Positions 27,127-36,330 of a DNA stretch of 64,000 nucleotides are shown piece by piece. Within the stretch, counting starts at the first letter, position 1, and every line of letters begins with the position of its first letter. The notes under the pieces are model-generated. The model worked only from the letters and a program-made list of their open reading frames with translations. It did not search any database and was not told the DNA's origin. The stretch comes from Enterobacter hormaechei ATCC 49162. Its GTDB lineage: Bacteria > Pseudomonadota > Gammaproteobacteria > Enterobacterales > Enterobacteriaceae. The DNA lies in contig NZ_MKEQ01000001.1 in the NCBI RefSeq assembly GCF_001875655.1, positions 2,666,001 through 2,730,000 of the forward strand. The letters run 5' to 3'. A program made the position numbers and the translations under genes.

Positions 27127-28584
27127 TCAACTACCGTGAAAGAAACGCGCTGGCTGGGATTCAGGGGATAAACTCGCCGCTAAATCGTTGTCTTCATTGC
27201 GGGTCTTTTGTTCAGCGTCGCCTTCGCGAAGACGAAACTCTTCATCCTGAGCGGTAGCCTGCTCCACCAGTTCCGGATTAATCTCGCGTTTCACTTCCAC
27301 CCCAAGGCTGCGAAACGCCTCCGCCTGCGCCAGCAAATTGCCGCGCCCGGAGGAGAGTTTTTTCATCGCCTGGCGGTAGTTATCCTGCGCGCGATCCAGG
27401 CTTTGCCCCACCGAGGACATATCGTCCACAAACAGCCGCATTTTGTCGTACAGCTTGCTGGCGCGATCGGCAATCTGCTGCGCGTTACGGCTTTGGTGCT
27501 CATAGCGCCACAGGTTGGCAATGGTACGTAACGCCACCAGCAGCGTGGTGGGGCTGACCAGCATAATGTTATTTTTCAGCGCTTCGGTGATCAGTTCAGG
27601 CTGTCTGTCGAGCGCCAGCAGGAAGGCTGGCTCGACCGGAATGAACATCAGCACATAATCCAGCGATCGCAGCCCCGGCAGTTGCTGATAATCTTTCCTG
27701 CCCAGCAGACGGATATGGTTACGCACGGAGGCGATGTGCTCCTGCAACGCGGATTCGCGGGTGTAGTCATCCTCCGCGTTGAAGTAGCGCTCATAGGCCA
27801 CCAGCGTCATTTTGGCGTCGATGACCACATCTTTGCCCTGCGGCAGACGAACAATGACATCCGGCTGCATCCGCGAGCGGGCATCGTTCTCAATGCTGAC
27901 CTGCGTTTCGTACTCGTATCCTTCGCGCAGGCCAGAGGCCTCCAGCACGCGCGTCATGACCACTTCGCCCCAGTTTCCCTGCGCTTTGTTATCACCTTTG
28001 AGCGCGCGCGTCAGGTTAACCGCCTCCTGCGCCATCTGGGCATTCAGCTGCTGGAGGTTACGAATTTCATGCGCCAGCGTGTGGCGTTCCCGGGCTTCCT
28101 GACCAAAGCTGTCCTGCACCTGACGGCGAAAGCCGTCCAGCTGTTCGCGCAGCGGTGTGAGCAGGCTGTTCAGACTCTGGCGATTCTGTTCGTCAACGCG
28201 GCGGTTGCTGTGCTCAAAAATGCGGTTGGCGAGGTTCTCAAATTGCTCGCTAAGGCGCTGCTCGCTGTTGATCATCTGGCGGATTTTGTCTTCCGCATGC
28301 AGTTGGGTGGATTCAAGGCGGGTAGTCACTTCGCGGAGATCGGCCTCCAGCGAGGTATTGATATCACGCAGGTTGCGTAGCTCGTTATTAAGCAGTTCGC
28401 ACTCGTCGCGCCAGTGGTCGCTCAGTGCAAGCTGCTGTTTCGTCGCGCTGAGTTCGGCGACGATCTCTTCGCGCTCTGCCAGCTGTTCGGCTTTCTGCTG
28501 GGCGTGCTGGTAACTGGCAATGAGCCAGCCCATTCCCACGCTCACCAGCGCAATTACCATATAAATCAGGACTGAGATATCCAC
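27127..28584 (-). CDS. rmuC: DNA recombination protein RmuC
   Basis: 485 aa. N-terminal membrane helix (about residues 3-22), a long coiled coil (about 25-190) and a C-terminal endonuclease-like fold (RMQPDVIVRLPQGKDVVIDAKMTL contains the PD-(D/E)xK-type acidic and Lys residues). It limits inversions at short repeats in E. coli. Start: GTG at 28584 with AGGGGG 4 nt upstream gives the E. coli-like N-terminus; the frame opens upstream at 28617 without support. The C-terminal tail differs from E. coli, as is usual. Confidence 0.94.
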   Translation of the reverse strand: MDISVLIYMVIALVSVGMGWLIASYQHAQQKAEQLAEREEIVAELSATKQQLALSDHWRDECELLNNELRNLRDINTSLEADLREVTTRLESTQLHAEDKIRQMINSEQRLSEQFENLANRIFEHSNRRVDEQNRQSLNSLLTPLREQLDGFRRQVQDSFGQEARERHTLAHEIRNLQQLNAQMAQEAVNLTRALKGDNKAQGNWGEVVMTRVLEASGLREGYEYETQVSIENDARSRMQPDVIVRLPQGKDVVIDAKMTLVAYERYFNAEDDYTRESALQEHIASVRNHIRLLGRKDYQQLPGLRSLDYVLMFIPVEPAFLLALDRQPELITEALKNNIMLVSPTTLLVALRTIANLWRYEHQSRNAQQIADRASKLYDKMRLFVDDMSSVGQSLDRAQDNYRQAMKKLSSGRGNLLAQAEAFRSLGVEVKREINPELVEQATAQDEEFRLREGDAEQKTRNEDNDLAASLSPESQPARFFHGS

Positions 28585-28676
28585 AATGCCCCCTGCATCC
28601 ACGTCTGACCCGCACAAAATAGAATTGTGCTGTATAAACGTCCAGTTTGAAAGGGTTTTCCTGCGAGGCGCTACGC

Positions 28677-28707
28677 AAAAAATAAAGGCCGAACGTGTCG
28701 GCCTTTT
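28677..28707 (-). terminator. Intrinsic terminator of udp
   Basis: AAAGGCCGA (28684-28692) pairs with TCGGCCTTT (28698-28706), 5-nt loop. On the minus strand it is followed by ATTTTTTG. It lies 17 bp after the udp stop and before rmuC. Confidence 0.9.
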
Positions 28708-28723
28708 ATCTCAGAGAGGAGGA

Positions 28724-29485
28724 CTAGATCAGACGACGAGCCGCTTCCACCACGATTTTCACCGCATGGCTTTCGGTCTGCTTCATGGTTTCGGCGTTCG
28801 GGATCTCCTGCTGGGTACGGTTGACGATAACGCCCGCCACCATACCGGCACGCAGACCCTGGCTTGCGCACATGGTCAGCAGCGTTGCAGATTCCATCTC
28901 GTAGTTCATCACGCCCATGGACTGCCACTCTTCCATAGAGCCTTTGAAGCGGCTCACCACGCGACCAGAGAAGGTGTCGTAACGCTCCTGGCCCGGGTAG
29001 AAGGTATCAGAAGAGGCGGTTACGCCCACGTGAGTGGTTGCGCCCACGGATTTCGCGGCTTCAACCAGCGCGGTGGTGCATTCGAAATCAGCCACTGCCG
29101 GGAATTCCATCGGCGCAAAGTGCAGGCTTGCCCCGTCCAGACGCACGGATGCGGTCGTAACCAGCACATCGCCGACGTTGATGTGCGGCTGAATGGCGCC
29201 GGTGGTGCCGATACGCAGGAAAGTACGAATGCCCAGCTGCGCCAGCTCTTCAACTGCAATAGAGGTAGACGGACCACCAATACCGGTAGAGCACACAATC
29301 ACCGCTTTGCCATCCAGCTCTGCGCGCCAGGTGGTGAATTCACGATGGGCAGCCAGCTTGACCGGCTTATCCATCAGCGCGGCGATCTTTTCCACACGCT
29401 CCGGATCGCCAGGGACGATAGCGAGCGTAGCCCCTTGTAAATCGTTTTTAGTGAGGCCGAGATGAAAAACATCAGACTTAGACAT
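28724..29485 (-). CDS. udp: Uridine phosphorylase
   Basis: 253 aa, cytoplasmic hexamer. Phosphorolyses uridine to uracil and ribose 1-phosphate in pyrimidine salvage. Family signature [16 protein letters not shown] (about residues 66-81) and the phosphate/base residues in GTTGAI and EMESATL. Same length as E. coli Udp. Upstream region holds two CRP-like sites, as expected for CRP/CytR control. Divergent from ysgA. Confidence 0.98.
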   Translation of the reverse strand: MSKSDVFHLGLTKNDLQGATLAIVPGDPERVEKIAALMDKPVKLAAHREFTTWRAELDGKAVIVCSTGIGGPSTSIAVEELAQLGIRTFLRIGTTGAIQPHINVGDVLVTTASVRLDGASLHFAPMEFPAVADFECTTALVEAAKSVGATTHVGVTASSDTFYPGQERYDTFSGRVVSRFKGSMEEWQSMGVMNYEMESATLLTMCASQGLRAGMVAGVIVNRTQQEIPNAETMKQTESHAVKIVVEAARRLI

Positions 29486-29557
29486 AGGTGACTCCTCTGT
29501 GGGTCGGTTTGTCAGAAGAAGTAAAACGGTACTTTACAGAAGCGGTAAGCATAATTT

Positions 29558-29573
29558 CGTGACACACCTCACC
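29558..29573. promoter_or_regulatory. CRP-like site, udp-proximal
   Basis: CGTGA-CACACC-TCACC resembles TGTGA-N6-TCACA (8 of 10 conserved positions). It is centred about 80 bp upstream of the udp start codon and 52 bp from a second site. Confidence 0.65.
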
Positions 29574-29609
29574 ATGAATGAAAATGATTGCATTAAATTT
29601 CCATCAAAA

Positions 29610-29625
29610 AGTGATTCACATCACA
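29610..29625. promoter_or_regulatory. CRP-like site, udp-distal
   Basis: AGTGA-TTCACA-TCACA matches the CRP consensus at 9 of 10 positions. With the site at 29558 it forms the 52-bp-spaced pair typical of CRP/CytR promoters. It also lies about 120 bp upstream of divergent ysgA. Confidence 0.72.
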
Positions 29626-29740
29626 TTAACAAGTTATATCGACAGGTGCTGCACAAAAGATAGACCGTTTAAGGCACTGTGGGTTGTTAACCTGGTGTCT
29701 ATATTTACCTTTGCGCTAACTCATTGGTACGGAGAATGCC

Positions 29741-30544
29741 ATGACTGAAAAAACCGGATTTGCACCTGCTGCGGCTCCGCATGCTTCAACCATCGTCTCA
29801 ACCTCAGAAGAGGCCATTACCGCAGGCGAGACCTCCATTCCCTCACAGGGGGAAAATATGCCTGCTTATCACGCGCGGCCAAAGTCGGCAGACGGCCCGC
29901 TGCCCATCGTGATTGTGGTTCAGGAGATTTTCGGCGTTCACGAACATATTCGCGATATCTGCCGCCGTCTGGCGCTGGAAGGGTATCTGGCCGTTGCGCC
30001 AGAACTCTATTTTCGTCAGGGGGATCCCAATGACTACAGCGATATCCCAACGCTGTTCAGTAACCTGGTGAGCAAAGTCCCGGATGCGCAGGTGCTGGCC
30101 GATCTCGACCACGTTGCCAGCTGGGCGGCGCGCAACGGCGGTGACCCGCATCGCTTAATGGTGACCGGCTTCTGCTGGGGCGGACGCATCAGCTGGCTTT
30201 ATGCCGCGCACAATCCGCAGCTGAAAGCGGCCGTGGCCTGGTACGGCAAACTGGTGGGCGAAAAGACCCTGAACTCGCCGAAACATCCGGTTGATATCGC
30301 AACGGATTTAAATGCCCCGGTGTTAGGGCTTTATGGCGGCCAGGATACCGGCATTCCGCTTGATACCGTCGAGACCATGCGCCACGCGCTACGCGCGGCA
30401 AACGCGACGGCGGAGATCGTGGTGTACCCGGATGCCGGGCACGCGTTTAACGCCGATTATCGTCCGAGCTATCACGCGGAGTCGGCGAAAGATGGCTGGC
30501 AGAGGATGCTGGCGTGGTTTAGCCAGTACGGCGGGAAGAAATAA
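29741..30544 (+). CDS. ysgA: Dienelactone-hydrolase family protein YsgA
   Basis: 267 aa alpha/beta hydrolase. Nucleophile Cys145 in GFCWGGR, a conserved acid in the GQDTGIP region, and His in YPDAGHAF: the Cys-Asp-His triad of dienelactone hydrolases. No classical signal peptide. E. coli YsgA is called a putative carboxymethylenebutenolidase; its natural substrate is unknown. In E. coli metE follows directly; here a nine-gene-scale sugar locus (eight genes) lies between them. Confidence 0.93.
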   Translation: MTEKTGFAPAAAPHASTIVSTSEEAITAGETSIPSQGENMPAYHARPKSADGPLPIVIVVQEIFGVHEHIRDICRRLALEGYLAVAPELYFRQGDPNDYSDIPTLFSNLVSKVPDAQVLADLDHVASWAARNGGDPHRLMVTGFCWGGRISWLYAAHNPQLKAAVAWYGKLVGEKTLNSPKHPVDIATDLNAPVLGLYGGQDTGIPLDTVETMRHALRAANATAEIVVYPDAGHAFNADYRPSYHAESAKDGWQRMLAWFSQYGGKK

Positions 30545-30551
30545 TTGCTTT

Positions 30552-30577
30552 GCAGCCCCGGCAAGCGTCGGGGCTGC
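30552..30577. terminator. Stem-loop between ysgA and the GH130 gene
   Basis: GCAGCCCCG, 8-nt loop, CGGGGCTGC. It lies 8 bp after the ysgA stop and 9 bp from the convergent GH130 stop. No U-run is seen on the plus strand, so it may mainly protect 3' ends or work with read-through. Confidence 0.6.
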
Positions 30578-30585
30578 GTCTGGCC

Positions 30586-31644
30586 TTAATTCAGGCCGAG
30601 ATGTTTCCACAGATCGTCCATCGGCAGCGTGGCCAGTGCGATACACTCGTCCGCCGCGCCATACCAGATATGCAGCGTGTCATTACGGACCAGCGCCCCG
30701 CAGGTAAAGACGACGTTACCGAAAAAGCCTTCACGCTCATAGGGCGCACTCGGCTCCAGCAGCGGCACAGACGATTTGGCGATGAGGGTGAGCGGGTCTT
30801 CAGGATCCAGAAGCAGAGCGCCCAGGCAGTAACGCTGGCTGGCGTCCACGCCGTGATAAATTTCCAGCCAGCCGCGCGCGGTCTTGATCAGCGGCGCACC
30901 GCCGCCAGATTTAAGCGCATCCCATTCGTCTCCCGAGCGTCCCAACAGATGCCGATGGTTTCCCCAGTGCAGCATATCGGGTGACTCGCAGATCCATATT
31001 TCCGGGTGGCCGAAATGGCAGGGCGCAGGCCGGGTAAGCGCCCGGTAGGCTCCGCCAACCTTCTCCGGGAAGAAACAGACGTCGCGGTTATCAGGGCAGA
31101 AAATCAGCCCTTTCTTCTCGACGGAGACAAAATCTACGGTGGTCGCCAGAGCGGTGGAGATACCCAACGATGACACGGCGGAGTAATTGATGTACCAGAC
31201 ATCGTCAATCAGGGTAATGCGCGCATCTTCACAGCCAAACTCCTCATAGCGGCTGTCGGCAGTTATGAAAGGCTGTTCATCGATGGTAAAATTCACCCCG
31301 TCCCGGCTTCGTGCCAGGCGCAGGTGGGACATTGACGTCAGCCAGACCTGAGCCGGGTCGCTTTTCAGCACGATGGTACGCGGGTCGCTAAAATCATAGC
31401 GAGGGTCGTTGCGGTCAAACGTTTTTGTCGCTGGCTGCCAGCCGCCAGGCTGCTGCACCAGAAGCGGAACGACGATCTTCTGTGGGTCATCATTTATCAC
31501 GCTCTCGGCAACCCGAAGCAGCAGGATAATCTCCCCGTGATATTCCGTTACCCCGGCGTTAAAGACGCACTCCACTTTCCGTCCTGGCAGAGAAGGCACC
31601 ACGTCGCCTGGGGTGATCAGCGGATTATTACCGTGTCTCTTCAT
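30586..31644 (-). CDS. GH130-family beta-mannoside phosphorylase-like protein
   Basis: 352 aa, no signal peptide, so cytoplasmic. Five-bladed beta-propeller family GH130. Proton-donor Asp140 in FGCEDARIT; phosphate and sugar residues in FSDPRT (about 86-90), RPAPCHFGHPEIW and GGGAPLIKTARGWLEIYHGV. GH130 enzymes split beta-mannosides (for example beta-1,2- or beta-1,4-mannosyl sugars) with phosphate to alpha-mannose 1-phosphate; some members are plain hydrolases. The motifs look most like the group acting on short beta-1,2-mannosides, but this is an impression. Start: ATG at 31644 with AAGGAG 5 nt upstream; the frame opens two codons earlier at GTG. It overlaps the GH13 gene by 17 nt, so the two enzymes are made together. 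Last gene of the leftward arm. Confidence 0.85.
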   Translation of the reverse strand: MKRHGNNPLITPGDVVPSLPGRKVECVFNAGVTEYHGEIILLLRVAESVINDDPQKIVVPLLVQQPGGWQPATKTFDRNDPRYDFSDPRTIVLKSDPAQVWLTSMSHLRLARSRDGVNFTIDEQPFITADSRYEEFGCEDARITLIDDVWYINYSAVSSLGISTALATTVDFVSVEKKGLIFCPDNRDVCFFPEKVGGAYRALTRPAPCHFGHPEIWICESPDMLHWGNHRHLLGRSGDEWDALKSGGGAPLIKTARGWLEIYHGVDASQRYCLGALLLDPEDPLTLIAKSSVPLLEPSAPYEREGFFGNVVFTCGALVRNDTLHIWYGAADECIALATLPMDDLWKHLGLN

Positions 31645-33211
31645 ATACACTCCTTTTTATCAGAATTTGATTTTTGTCCAGCTGCGGCGCGTTTTGCCCG
31701 TACAGGACATCCGCTTCAATGGCCCACAAGGGGTTTTGTACCGGCTGGCCAAAATTCACGGCCACCCAGACCTGCTCCTGCGGCGTGGTTCGGGTAAACC
31801 AGACGCACTCCTTATGGCGTGTCAGTGGGCTGCACTCTCCATGCTGTAGCGCCCCGATGGCGGCACGAAGCGCAATGAAGGTCTGGTACTCACGCCATAA
31901 CGATCCGGGCGTCGATAACTGATGTTCGGCATTGAGGAAGGGATAGTCCTGGCTGACGGGCATCCACGGCGTGCGGGTGGAAAAACCCGCAAACGGGGCG
32001 TCGCGCCAGAGGAACGGGCCGCGGGACCCATCCCGGGAATGCTCAATGGCCTGCGCCAGCGCGTCGGCGGCACTGCAACCCTGCCGCATGGCCGTGTCGT
32101 AGTAGGTTTTCCCCTGAATATCAAAAATCTGTTCGACCGTCTGCGGCACGTAGTCAGGCATCCCCAACTCCTCGCCCTGAAAAATAAACGGCACGCCGCG
32201 CACGGTCAGCTGTAGCGCCAGGACAGCCAACGCCCGGGCGGTGTCGTGCGGGCCTTCGCCGAAGCGGCTAATCATGCGCGGCATATCGTGGCTGGAAAAG
32301 AACAGCGTCGGCAGACCAGACTGCATCGCCAGCGTGGCGTTAATCTCGTCGCACAGGCGTGCCGCATCGAAGGTTTTCTGACTGCCAATATTGAAGTTAA
32401 AGACCACGTCCATCAGCGACGGAGCCTGGTAACGCGCCAGGATCTCCCTCTCCTCGCTGCCAATTTCGCCAATCAGGAAAACATCACGTTGCTGCCTGGC
32501 ATGCTGGCACAGGCGTTGCAGCGTGCCGATAAGTCCCGGCTGATTCACGTCATGTTCATGCTGTTGCACGCCAGCTTTCGCCGGGTTATCAGGCCCGATG
32601 CCGCGAGTGCTGAGGAAGTTAATCACGTCGAAGCGGAAGCCATCGACGCCCAGCCCCTGCCAGAAATCAATCACCTGAAACATTTCCTGCTCTACCGCGG
32701 GGTTCGCCCAGTTTAGATCCACCTGCTCTGGCGCGAATTTATGGTAGTAGAACATGCCGGTGTCCGGCTCCTGGCTCCAGGCGCTGCCGGAAAAAAAGGA
32801 CTCCCAGTTGTTAGGGTGGGCGCTGAAGATGAAATAGTCCCGATAGCGGCTTGCGGGATTATTCCAGGCATCCTGAAACCACGGATGCTGCGAAGAGACA
32901 TGATTAAGCACAAGGTCGATAATGACGCGGATCCCCTTTTCATGGCAGCGATGAACGACGTCGCGAAAATCGTCCAGCGTGCCGAACCGTGGATCGACGG
33001 CGCAGTAATCGCTGATGTCATACCCGTTATCCACCAGAGGAGAGGGATAAAACGGGGTGATCCAGATGGCACCGATACCTAACGCGCCCAGGTAATCCAC
33101 TTTTGAAAGCAGGCCGGGGAAATCACCCAGCCCATCGCCATTGCCATCGCAAAACGAGGGCAGATAAATTTGGTAGCAGGTGCAGGCCTGCCACCAGGGT
33201 TGCTTCTTCAC
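31628..33211 (-). CDS. GH13-family alpha-glucosidase-like enzyme
   Basis: 527 aa, cytoplasmic (no signal). Alpha-amylase superfamily TIM barrel with all catalytic residues: nucleophile Asp195 (GFRFDVINF), acid/base Glu249 (LIGEIG), and His308-Asp309 (SSHDMPR). The region DLVLNHVS (99-106) and QVDLNW are typical of exo-acting oligo-1,6-/alpha-glucosidases and trehalose-6-phosphate hydrolase relatives; the segment SRDGSRGPFLW recalls SRDNARTPMQW of that group, with changes that may alter specificity. GTG start with AAGGA 7 nt upstream. 10 bp after the second permease gene and overlapping GH130. Likely removes an alpha-glucosyl unit from the imported sugar. Confidence 0.85.
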   Translation of the reverse strand: MKKQPWWQACTCYQIYLPSFCDGNGDGLGDFPGLLSKVDYLGALGIGAIWITPFYPSPLVDNGYDISDYCAVDPRFGTLDDFRDVVHRCHEKGIRVIIDLVLNHVSSQHPWFQDAWNNPASRYRDYFIFSAHPNNWESFFSGSAWSQEPDTGMFYYHKFAPEQVDLNWANPAVEQEMFQVIDFWQGLGVDGFRFDVINFLSTRGIGPDNPAKAGVQQHEHDVNQPGLIGTLQRLCQHARQQRDVFLIGEIGSEEREILARYQAPSLMDVVFNFNIGSQKTFDAARLCDEINATLAMQSGLPTLFFSSHDMPRMISRFGEGPHDTARALAVLALQLTVRGVPFIFQGEELGMPDYVPQTVEQIFDIQGKTYYDTAMRQGCSAADALAQAIEHSRDGSRGPFLWRDAPFAGFSTRTPWMPVSQDYPFLNAEHQLSTPGSLWREYQTFIALRAAIGALQHGECSPLTRHKECVWFTRTTPQEQVWVAVNFGQPVQNPLWAIEADVLYGQNAPQLDKNQILIKRSVYEETR

Positions 33212-33221
33212 CGTACGTTCC

Positions 33222-34049
33222 TTATTTCAGTGATAACGACATGCCCTGAAGGAAATATTTCCGGAACAGGATAAACAGCACGATGACCGGTAGCATTTGT
33301 ACCACGGCCCCCGCCATCACAGGCCCCAGATAAACGCCGTAGGATTTGCTGAAGGTAGCCAGCAGCACCGAAAACGGCATCTTGTCGGCATCGCGCATGA
33401 CAATCAGCGGCCAGAGGAAGTTGTCCCACGAGCTTGAGAAGGTAAATAACGCCACGATCGCCAGAATGGACTTGTTCAGCGGCATCATGACGTGACGCAG
33501 AATGGCCCACAGGCTGGCATGATCCAGACGCGCGGCATACAGGTAATCGTTGGGCGTGCCCTTGAAGCTCTGGGATACCATAAAGATCCCCCAGGCGCTC
33601 ATCGCATAAGGCAGGATCATGGCACTGTAGCGGTTGATCAGCCCTAGCTCACGCATCAGCACAAACTGCGGAATGATGAACATAAACACCGGGAAAACCA
33701 TCTGCACAATCAACAGATTACGGAAAGCGTTTTTGCCTCTGAATTCCGTTTTTGCCAGCGCATAGCCCACCAGCATGGAGGTGACAGTCACGCTCGCGGT
33801 CACGGTGGCGGAGACGAAAAGCGAGTTAAACAGCGTGCGCAGAAAGGGTTTATCTGCCCGGTTGCTGTTATCGAAAAGGAAGGTGTAATTTTCGAGCGTC
33901 AGCGTGCCCGAAAAGAGATCCGTGGTGTAAATCTGCGCCGTGGGCTTCAGGGATGACACCACCATCCAGACGAACGGATAGAGCCAGCTTAACGCCAGAA
34001 TAAACATCAGCGCATGAATTAGCAGGCTCAGGGGCGTGAGTTTTTTCAT
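33222..34049 (-). CDS. Sugar ABC transporter permease (MalG/UgpE type)
   Basis: 275 aa, six membrane helices. The EAA loop region is in APNDYLYAARLDHASLWAILRHVMMPLNKSIL (about residues 180-215), where the cytoplasmic ATPase docks. CUT1-family inner-membrane subunit. Its start codon follows directly on the stop of the first permease (TGA-ATG), so the two are coupled. Partner ATPase gene is on the divergent arm (38856). Confidence 0.92.
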   Translation of the reverse strand: MKKLTPLSLLIHALMFILALSWLYPFVWMVVSSLKPTAQIYTTDLFSGTLTLENYTFLFDNSNRADKPFLRTLFNSLFVSATVTASVTVTSMLVGYALAKTEFRGKNAFRNLLIVQMVFPVFMFIIPQFVLMRELGLINRYSAMILPYAMSAWGIFMVSQSFKGTPNDYLYAARLDHASLWAILRHVMMPLNKSILAIVALFTFSSSWDNFLWPLIVMRDADKMPFSVLLATFSKSYGVYLGPVMAGAVVQMLPVIVLFILFRKYFLQGMSLSLK

Positions 34050-34916
34050 TCATACAATCTCAATGTGCTTTTCGAATAACCGACGAAATAGCCAAATCAT
34101 CAAAAAACTACAGGCAGCGACAATAATCGACATGGCAGCCGCCCAGGTGGGTTTCATATTTTGAAACGCGGCTTCGTACATCACCACCATGGGGCTGGTG
34201 GTACTGTTCAGTGGCCCGCCGCCGGTAATTAAATACGGTTCTGTAAAAATACTGAACGCCACCGTAATAGCCAGCACCATAACCATCACAATTTGCGGAT
34301 TCATCATCGGCAGCGTTATTGCCCACCCTTTCTGAAAACGTCCGGTTTTATCGAGAATGGCCGCACTGTAAATATCTGCCGGGATAGCCTGCATACCGGA
34401 ATAGAGAATTAACCCGTAATAGCCGACAAATTTCCAGGTCACAATAAGCGCAATAGAGAGCATCGCGCAGTCAGGGTTGGTAAACCACGGCACGGAAATA
34501 CCAAACCATGCAGATAATAAGCGGTTGATCGGGCCATACTCATTAAACAGGCGCGAAAAGACAATAGAGTACGCCACCCCAGACGAGATATTGGCCAGCA
34601 AAAAACTTAAGGCGATAAACCCTCTGCCAAAGTTAATTCTGCGTAACCCGGCGGCAAAAAGCAGGGCGGTAATAAATACGATCGGGATATACCACATTAA
34701 AAAGCGGCAGATGTTCCACATGGATGTCCAGAATAGCGCATCGTGCAGTACGCCAATAATATTCTGCAACCCTGTAAATTGCGGCATGCCAATAAACTGC
34801 CAGCGGGTCACGCTCAGTACCATTAGCCAGGCAAGCGGGTAAAACCAGAACAGCAGCGAATAGCCAATCCAGGTGGAGGCCAGCAGGCCTCCGGTTCGGG
34901 ATTCATATCCAGCCAT
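34050..34916 (-). CDS. Sugar ABC transporter permease (MalF/UgpA type)
   Basis: 288 aa, six membrane helices. EAA-loop segment MQAIPADIYSAAILDKTGRFQKGWAITLPMM (about residues 180-210). CUT1-family partner of the following permease. Ribosome site AGGGGG before the ATG, 8 bp after the binding-protein stop. The DNA here looks more AT-rich than that of the two enzymes downstream. Confidence 0.92.
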   Translation of the reverse strand: MAGYESRTGGLLASTWIGYSLLFWFYPLAWLMVLSVTRWQFIGMPQFTGLQNIIGVLHDALFWTSMWNICRFLMWYIPIVFITALLFAAGLRRINFGRGFIALSFLLANISSGVAYSIVFSRLFNEYGPINRLLSAWFGISVPWFTNPDCAMLSIALIVTWKFVGYYGLILYSGMQAIPADIYSAAILDKTGRFQKGWAITLPMMNPQIVMVMVLAITVAFSIFTEPYLITGGGPLNSTTSPMVVMYEAAFQNMKPTWAAAMSIIVAACSFLMIWLFRRLFEKHIEIV

Positions 34917-34924
34917 TATGCCCC

Positions 34925-36214
34925 CTACTGGCCCGCGAGCGCGTTGATTTCCTGCTGAGATTGTTTCAGCGCGTCGGCAGGTGTACTGGTTTTGAATATC
35001 ACGCGCTCAAGCATCTGCGTCATGCTGCGCTGGACTTCTGTCGTCTGGTTTGTTGCCGCAGGCGGAAGGGCGACGTCCACCCAGGAGGCAATCTGTTTCT
35101 CAAGCGGATTTTGTTTGAAGTAACTGACAAAGATCGGATTACTCATGAGATCCGCGCGCGCGGGCGGCATCCCCGTCAACTCAAGCCACAGACGGTCATG
35201 CTCCGGGTTGCTAAAGACCCACTTCATAAATTGCCAGGCCTGCGCCTTCCGCTTGCTGGAACTGAAGATCACCAGACCTTTACTGTCGCCGAACGTATAC
35301 GGGTGTTCAATGCCCTTCTCGGTCAGCATCGGGCCGATCTGAATCGTTTTTAAAATATCCGGATACTGCTTGCGATAGCGGGCTAAATCCCACGGCCCGC
35401 GCGCAGAGGCGATAACCTGCCCCGTGGCGAGCGGATCCTCGGCGGAGGTGAAGTCGTAGCTGCTCCACTTATTATTAAACACGTTAGCCATGAAGGTCAG
35501 TACAGCCTCGCCAGCAGGCGTAGTCAGCGCAGGTTTTTTGTCGATGAGATACGGCTTGCCCTGGCTCTGGGCGTAAAACAGCGGAATGAAGTCGAACCAG
35601 CGCTCCCACCAGTTTTTACCGGCCGTAAGCTGTATCACGTAGCCGTGATTATCTGCCGCACGACGCTTCGCCAGCGCATAAAGCTCATCGTAGCGAACCG
35701 GTACCCGATCAAAGCCGTAACGCTTCAATAAATCACCGCGCCACCACCAGACAATCGGGTTGATATATACCGGCAGTACCGTTTGTTTACCGTTTAATTC
35801 CCATGCGGGCAGCAGAGAAGTCATTTGCCGTTTCTGAATCGTTTCCTGAAAACCCGGCATTTTGGATAAATCTTCTATCTGCCCGACATCCACCAGCTGG
35901 CTGGCAAAGCCAATAAATATATTGGTAGAAATATCCGGCTCAGTACCTGACGCCAGCGCGTTCATTATTGCTTCTTCTGAACTGTTTGCGGCAGGAATAG
36001 CGGTAAATTCGACGGGCATATGGGCGGGATCTTTATTCCATTCGGCAACAATTTTACTCCAGAATGCTTCTTCGTTGACGGTGGGCGTAACCCACATTTT
36101 GATTGTTTCGCGCGCCCCGGATTGCGCCTCTTTTTTATCATCAGGCCCGCAGCCGGTAAGAAAAAAGAGGAGTATTACCGATGCTATTAATTTCGCTGCT
36201 TCTGCAACTCTCAC
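34925..36214 (-). CDS. Sugar ABC transporter substrate-binding lipoprotein
   Basis: 429 aa, SBP family 1 (MalE/UgpB-like fold). Short signal with lipobox LTGC (Cys22), so the mature protein is lipid-anchored; most Gram-negative sugar-binding proteins are free in the periplasm. Trp/Tyr-rich ligand-cleft stretches (NPIVWWWRGDLL, NWWERWFDF, ARGPWDLARYR) suit stacking on an oligosaccharide. GTG start with GGGAG about 8 nt upstream. First gene of the leftward arm; its promoter region carries two operators shared with the divergent regulator. Confidence 0.9.
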   Translation of the reverse strand: MRVAEAAKLIASVILLFFLTGCGPDDKKEAQSGARETIKMWVTPTVNEEAFWSKIVAEWNKDPAHMPVEFTAIPAANSSEEAIMNALASGTEPDISTNIFIGFASQLVDVGQIEDLSKMPGFQETIQKRQMTSLLPAWELNGKQTVLPVYINPIVWWWRGDLLKRYGFDRVPVRYDELYALAKRRAADNHGYVIQLTAGKNWWERWFDFIPLFYAQSQGKPYLIDKKPALTTPAGEAVLTFMANVFNNKWSSYDFTSAEDPLATGQVIASARGPWDLARYRKQYPDILKTIQIGPMLTEKGIEHPYTFGDSKGLVIFSSSKRKAQAWQFMKWVFSNPEHDRLWLELTGMPPARADLMSNPIFVSYFKQNPLEKQIASWVDVALPPAATNQTTEVQRSMTQMLERVIFKTSTPADALKQSQQEINALAGQ

Positions 36215-36297
36215 GTTATATCTCCCTGATGTCGATAAGTGTTAATCGCTAACTGCTGCCCTCTGTGAATGGTGCGTAAGCTAACACCCCTTTTTTA

Positions 36298-36313
36298 TGT
36301 TTAACGTTAAACA
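36298..36313. promoter_or_regulatory. Perfect 16-bp palindrome, operator O1 of the sugar locus
   Basis: TGTTTAACGTTAAACA is fully symmetric with a central CG, as in LacI-family operators. It lies in the 186-bp divergent region between the binding-protein gene and the LacI-type regulator gene. Confidence 0.85.
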
Positions 36314-36330
36314 AATCACAAAACTATTTA

